Below are positions 59,972 to 64,000 of a stretch of DNA of 64,000 bases, piece after piece; position 1 is the stretch's first letter, and every line of letters begins with the position of its first letter. Where the stretch lies: contig JAFXDD010000028.1 in NCBI GenBank assembly GCA_017516285.1, forward strand, positions 1 through 64,000, given 5' to 3'. Under the pieces are notes generated by a model that was not told the DNA's origin, made no database searches, and saw nothing but the letters and a program-made list of their open reading frames with translations. Source of the DNA: Lachnospiraceae bacterium (GTDB taxonomy: Bacteria > Bacillota_A > Clostridia > Lachnospirales > Lachnospiraceae). Made by a program: the position numbers and the translations under genes.

Positions 59972-62257
59972 TTAACCTTGTGTAATTATCTTTAAGGTAG
60001 ACCCTATATTAGTTTTACAGATTTCAATGCGATTGTCAATACGTTGCTTTAAGGATTCTACATGAGATATAATTCCCACCAGCTTATCTCCCTGAGTCAG
60101 CTGATATAAGGTGTCACAGGCTGCCTGCAGAGTCTCCTCATCCAGAGAGCCAAAGCCCTCGTCCACAAACAAGGTCTCTACCTGTATACCGCCCTGATAT
60201 GCCTGAATCACATCACTCATACCAAGTGCCAAAGACAAACTTGCATTAAAACGCTCTCCTCCCGACAGGGTACTGACCGGACGCATTTTCCCTGTATAGT
60301 AGTCCACAATAGTAATATCCAGATGGTCCTTCGTTCGCGCATCGGTAACCTCCGCTTTACGAACCATTTCGTATCGGTCCATAGTCATATGACGGAAACG
60401 CTTGTTGGCTGCAGCAAGAATATCCTCGAAATAACTGCTGAGTACATATTGCTCAAATACCAGTCGCTTGGAATTATTACCTGTTGCCATGTTTTCCAGA
60501 TCCTTGATAACCCCATATTCCTTGCGGTAAGCTTCTGCAAGAGTCATATTTTCCTTTAAGGAAGTCAGCCCGTTCTTCATCTGCGCTTCTTTTAATATGA
60601 CATCCTGCTGTGCCGCACGCACTGCCTCCTGCTCTGCCAATGCCTGTTTATACATGGCTTCCACTGCCTCAATATCCAAAAGTGTAAGTCCGGACAGCTC
60701 CTCTGTAATATGCTCTAACACTGCCTTGGTGCTGGTAATCAGCTCTTCCCACTTTGACACCTGTTCTCTACACTTCAGAGCTTCCTTATCTGACAACCTG
60801 GCACTTAAAAACGCCTCTTCCTCTGCAAAAGAACTGGCTTTTAGCTTTTCCTCCCAGTTTCTTTTACAATCAGCAAGTGCCTCCTTTGCCTCTTTCTCCT
60901 CTTCCCCGGCCTTACGATACACCTCCAGTGCTGCCTGTACATTACCATACACCGTAAGCTGCCTGGATTTTTCTTTTTCATGAGCTTTTTTTAATTGCTC
61001 TACTACCTTGGCATCAGGAATAGAACCATCTGACTGAAATGGTACCGGATGCTCCAAGGAACCGCACACCGGGCAAGGCTGACCTGACACCAGCATATCT
61101 GCTACAATACCGATACTGGCTCTTTTATATGCCATATCTGCCTGCTGCCACATCTCATATGCAGCACGTTCCTTTTTTTCCACCTGCAAATACTGTGCCT
61201 TGGCTTCCTCTACCTCTTTTGTGGCACGAAGCACCTGCTCTGCCTTTTTATGAGACAATTTTTGGTTCTCCAAAAGCTGTTCATACTCTTTAGAAAGTCC
61301 CAGCGCCTCCTCAGCCATTTTAAGACGTTTCCTGGTGTCCTCATATTGATTTCTGGTGTCCAGAAGCTTTTGATACCGTTCCTTTGCTGTCTTAAGCTGA
61401 TCCAGCTTTTTTTGCTGCGTGAGCGCCTGATTGTGGGCTGCCACCTGCATAGTAACTGCTTTTTCTTTTTCCGATAATTCAACGGAAAGTCTTGCTTTTT
61501 CCTGGGTATAAAATGCCAGACGATTTGACAGCATTGCCTCTACAGCTTCATAATTTATATGAGAAGCGCTCGCCAGCTCCTCAAGCTCACGCTCCCCTTT
61601 TGCATGTATTTTAATATCTTCTTCTATTCTATGTGTATATTCACTAACCTTGCGATAACTTGCTGCGGCTTTATTTTTCAGCGCCTGGGTAAATAAATCA
61701 AACTTTTCTGTACCGAATATACCACGGAAAATCTTAGTTTTTTCTTGACTGGGTGCGGTAAGCAGTCGGTCAAATTCCCCCTGTGCTATCATGGAAATCT
61801 GCTTGAACTGACTGTAATCCAAAGCCATAATTTCCTTAAGCCTCTGATTTACTGTACTCACGCCTTCCAATACCGTACCGTCCGGCAGGGTCAAAATGGC
61901 ATTTTCCTTTTCTGTAGTATAGGTTAGTGCTCCCTCTGCACTTTTACGCTTTTTGGGACGCTTATATTCAGGATTACGGTGTACCTCATAAGATAGACCA
62001 TTATGTGTAAATACAAGCTTCACATAAGTAGCCCTGTCCTCTTCGGCAAAATCAGAGCGAAGGGTTGTTTTTTCACGCTCCTTGCCGGAAGTATCCCCAT
62101 AAATTGCAAAACATATACCATCAAAGATAGTAGTCTTGCCTGAACCGGTGGAACCGGCTATTAAAAACAGTGCCCCCTTTTCAAAGCTCTCAAAATCTAT
62201 GGTCACCAGCTCCTTATAAGGCCCCCATGCTGACATTTCTAAATATTTCGGTCTCAT
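59972..62257 (-). CDS. sbcC: SbcC-type AAA ATPase (Rad50-like)
   Basis: The ATPase subunit of the SbcCD nuclease that opens hairpins and blocked DNA ends. The N-terminus has Walker A LIAGSTGSGKTTIFDG (about 33), then long coiled coils (about 180-350 and 430-560) around a zinc hook GQPCPVCGSLEHP (about 393), and the C-terminal signature VSTLSGGERFNASLSLALG (about 655) and Walker B ETLFVDEGFGSLDEE (about 695). At 761 residues it is shorter than Escherichia coli SbcC (1048), mainly because the coils are short. It follows sbcD by 28 bases. Confidence 0.95.
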   Translation of the reverse strand: MRPKYLEMSAWGPYKELVTIDFESFEKGALFLIAGSTGSGKTTIFDGICFAIYGDTSGKEREKTTLRSDFAEEDRATYVKLVFTHNGLSYEVHRNPEYKRPKKRKSAEGALTYTTEKENAILTLPDGTVLEGVSTVNQRLKEIMALDYSQFKQISMIAQGEFDRLLTAPSQEKTKIFRGIFGTEKFDLFTQALKNKAAASYRKVSEYTHRIEEDIKIHAKGERELEELASASHINYEAVEAMLSNRLAFYTQEKARLSVELSEKEKAVTMQVAAHNQALTQQKKLDQLKTAKERYQKLLDTRNQYEDTRKRLKMAEEALGLSKEYEQLLENQKLSHKKAEQVLRATKEVEEAKAQYLQVEKKERAAYEMWQQADMAYKRASIGIVADMLVSGQPCPVCGSLEHPVPFQSDGSIPDAKVVEQLKKAHEKEKSRQLTVYGNVQAALEVYRKAGEEEKEAKEALADCKRNWEEKLKASSFAEEEAFLSARLSDKEALKCREQVSKWEELITSTKAVLEHITEELSGLTLLDIEAVEAMYKQALAEQEAVRAAQQDVILKEAQMKNGLTSLKENMTLAEAYRKEYGVIKDLENMATGNNSKRLVFEQYVLSSYFEDILAAANKRFRHMTMDRYEMVRKAEVTDARTKDHLDITIVDYYTGKMRPVSTLSGGERFNASLSLALGMSDVIQAYQGGIQVETLFVDEGFGSLDEETLQAACDTLYQLTQGDKLVGIISHVESLKQRIDNRIEICKTNIGSTLKIITQG

Positions 62258-62285
62258 AAGCCCTTTTCTTCCTCTGCTTCATACT

Positions 62286-63431
62286 TCAGGCACATGGACT
62301 TCCCTCCACTTCTGCCACGATTTCCTGCACCACCCTGCTTCGAGCTTCATCCATAGGTTCCCCTGCCAAAGCCTCATAAAACGCTCCAAAAAGCTCCTCC
62401 ATAGACTTCGCCTTACTTTCTGCCCCATGAAATAATGGTGTATTGCCCTCTATCAGACGCTTTTCCAATAGCACCTGCATGGTATTGGGATATACACTGC
62501 GTAGGCTCCCGATAGGGTCAATTAACTCTTCTTTATCTGTAAGAATGGCCTGAATATAGTCCTCACGCCCTTCCACACTCTCATTGCCCTGCCTGATAAT
62601 ATCTGACAAAATCCCCTTCACAATACGCATATTGCGCTTAGGCTTTAATGGCTTACGCCAAATACCGGCCTCACCATCTGCATCCAGCTCCACGATAAAC
62701 ACGCCCTTTCCGCCCAAAGCCTCTGTAACAATACATTCTGAGAAGGAATAACATAATGGGGAGCCTGCATAATAAGCCTGACCTTTTTTCATGCACTGTG
62801 GCTTATGAATATGACCCATTGCCACATAATTATACCCTTCAAACAGACTTACATCTACCTGCTCCAGACCGCCTACATACTCCCGTTGCTCAGAGTCAGA
62901 CAGCTCCGGTGCCTTGCCGCCGGCACATACAAAAAAGTGTGTGATGAGTACATGCCTGTCTGCCGCCTCCCAATTATCCCGAAACTTTATAAGCTGCTTT
63001 GCCACCGCTTCCTCACTGTTGCCGGTGCCTGCCACTGCGGGCTTTACAAAAGGCAGTAAATGAAAGGCTACCGCTCCATGCTGATCCTTTAAAACCACTT
63101 CCTTTACATCCTTACCCCCGGCTATATAAAGACCACTCTTTTCCATCAGACCGGCGCCAAAGCTCAGCCTCTCCGCACTATCATGATTACCGGAAATCAT
63201 AAAAACAGGAGCAATCTGTAACGCTTCCATCAGAAACCACTCCAGCAGCTGCACGGCCTCCGTACTAGGCACAGACCTGTCATAAATATCCCCCGCAAGC
63301 AAAATGGCATCCACCTGCTCCTCCCCGGCAATACGCAAAATCTCCTCCAGAATATACCTCTGGTCCTCTAACATATTAAATTCATATATACTCTTACCGA
63401 TATGCAAATCCGCCGTATGTAGAAACTTCAT
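62286..63431 (-). CDS. sbcD: exonuclease SbcD (Mre11-like)
   Basis: The metallophosphoesterase nuclease subunit of SbcCD. The 381-residue protein has the five metal blocks: FLHTADLHIGKSIYE (about 3), ILLAGDIYDRS (about 43), FMISGNHDSAERL (about 78), LITHFFVCAGG (about 163) and AMGHIHKPQCM (about 204), then the C-terminal capping domain. A strong AAGGAG site precedes the ATG. It is the first gene of the sbcDC pair, behind the aminotransferase terminator. Confidence 0.97.
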   Translation of the reverse strand: MKFLHTADLHIGKSIYEFNMLEDQRYILEEILRIAGEEQVDAILLAGDIYDRSVPSTEAVQLLEWFLMEALQIAPVFMISGNHDSAERLSFGAGLMEKSGLYIAGGKDVKEVVLKDQHGAVAFHLLPFVKPAVAGTGNSEEAVAKQLIKFRDNWEAADRHVLITHFFVCAGGKAPELSDSEQREYVGGLEQVDVSLFEGYNYVAMGHIHKPQCMKKGQAYYAGSPLCYSFSECIVTEALGGKGVFIVELDADGEAGIWRKPLKPKRNMRIVKGILSDIIRQGNESVEGREDYIQAILTDKEELIDPIGSLRSVYPNTMQVLLEKRLIEGNTPLFHGAESKAKSMEELFGAFYEALAGEPMDEARSRVVQEIVAEVEGSPCA

Positions 63432-63474
63432 AGGACTCCTTCTTCCTTGCTTATATTCTTTTCAGATATAAAAT

Positions 63475-63521
63475 GAGACTGTTGCGAATCATAATTGTAT
63501 ATTATAATCAGCAACAGCCTC
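63475..63521 (-). terminator. terminator after the aminotransferase gene
   Basis: GAGACTGTTGC (63475-63485) and GCAACAGCCTC (63511-63521) pair over eleven bases (one G-U on the transcribed strand) with a 25-base AT-rich loop, followed by ATTTTATAT. It separates the aminotransferase from sbcD. Confidence 0.7.
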
Positions 63522-63537
63522 TTATTATAACTTAATA

Positions 63538-64000
63538 TTATTTAATTACATGAATCCATCCTTCCGGAGCTTCGATACGACCCATCTGAATACCTGTCAG
63601 TGTGTCGTACAGTTTCTTAGTCACAGGACCCATCTCTGTCATGCCGCTTGGCAGGCAGATTTCACGGCCATGGTCAACAATCTTGCCAACCGGTGAAATA
63701 ACTGCTGCAGTACCGCAAAGACCACATTCTGCCATATCATCTAATTCACTCAGATATATCTCACGCTCTTCTACTTCTAAGCCTAAGTATTCCTTAGCAA
63801 CATACAATAAGGAGCGTCTGGTAATAGATGGCAAAATAGAACCGGACTTCGGTGTAACAACCTTGCCGTCCTTTGTCACGAATAAGAAGTTAGCACCACC
63901 TGTCTCCTCTACCTTGGTACGAGTAGCTGCATCTAAATACATATTTTCATCATAGCCGTTTTCATGTGCAACGGTAATTGCATGCATACTCATTGCATAG
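63538..64000 (-). CDS. ilvE: branched-chain amino acid aminotransferase, C-terminal part (cut by window edge)
   Basis: A PLP-dependent fold IV aminotransferase making or degrading Leu, Ile and Val. Only the C-terminal 154 codons are inside the window; the frame stays open to the last base. Visible are YDENMYLDAATRTKVEETGG, SGSILPSITRRSLL (the PLP-phosphate loop), LSELDDMAECGLCGTAAVIS and the terminal YDTLTGIQMGRIEAPEGW, as in BCAT-type enzymes of about 340 residues. The in-frame ATG codons near the edge are internal methionines. A terminator follows the gene. Confidence 0.93.
   Translation of the reverse strand, partial: YAMSMHAITVAHENGYDENMYLDAATRTKVEETGGANFLFVTKDGKVVTPKSGSILPSITRRSLLYVAKEYLGLEVEEREIYLSELDDMAECGLCGTAAVISPVGKIVDHGREICLPSGMTEMGPVTKKLYDTLTGIQMGRIEAPEGWIHVIK

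Overview
The window looks like chromosome of a low-GC Gram-positive anaerobe of the Clostridia, most likely a Lachnospiraceae member. The reasons are the PolC-type replicative polymerase, the order rimP-nusA-rnpM-L7Ae-infB-rbfA-nrnA-truB-ribF-(NlpC/P60)-rpsO-pnp, HrcA/CIRCE control of groESL, the MEP isoprenoid genes ispG and dxr beside cdsA/uppS, and the LytTR-DUF3021 regulatory pair. This is inferred from gene content; no rRNA lies inside the window. Nearly every gene is on the minus strand, so the natural reading direction is right to left. The only supported plus-strand genes are two tiny ones (40 and 45 codons).

Right end to 44.7 kb: a branched-chain aminotransferase cut by the edge, the sbcD-sbcC repair nuclease, a PrsA-like foldase lipoprotein, htpG with its own CIRCE operator, a BlaR1-type M56 sensor with BlaI-like operators but no blaI beside it, a PD-(D/E)XK (Rpn-type) nuclease with coiled-coil heptad repeats, a CorA transporter, a heterodimeric ABC exporter, and groS-groL with a perfect CIRCE. 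A 190-base tract of strong inverted repeats follows groL.

44.7 to 32.3 kb: the translation/RNA operon (rimP to ribF), a secreted NlpC/P60 hydrolase with a fully consensus promoter, rpsO, and pnp behind a leader with three hairpins.

32.3 to 13 kb: an AT-rich accessory island between pnp and the folate genes. It holds small enzymes, an ABC transporter with a LytTR/DUF3021 regulator, a DUF5131 (three-Cys-motif) plus metallophosphoesterase pair, and two type III toxin-antitoxin-like loci. One is a ToxN/AbiQ-family toxin preceded by two 38-base repeats, a terminator and a promoter. The other is a consensus promoter driving three differently sequenced hairpins at about 50-base spacing, then an inverted repeat, then a PBECR4-like nuclease gene broken by a TGA. 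Between them is a graveyard of duplicated and chimeric fragments (HAD, histidine phosphatase, ToxN, nucleotidyltransferase).

13 kb to the left edge: folP and a folB-folK fusion, then pyrH-frr-uppS-cdsA-dxr-rseP-ispG-polC. Two leftward consensus promoters follow polC; the first overlaps the polC terminator and a CIRCE-like dyad, and their transcript leaves the window, probably into an rRNA operon. I found no tRNA or rRNA gene, CRISPR array, insertion sequence or prophage.
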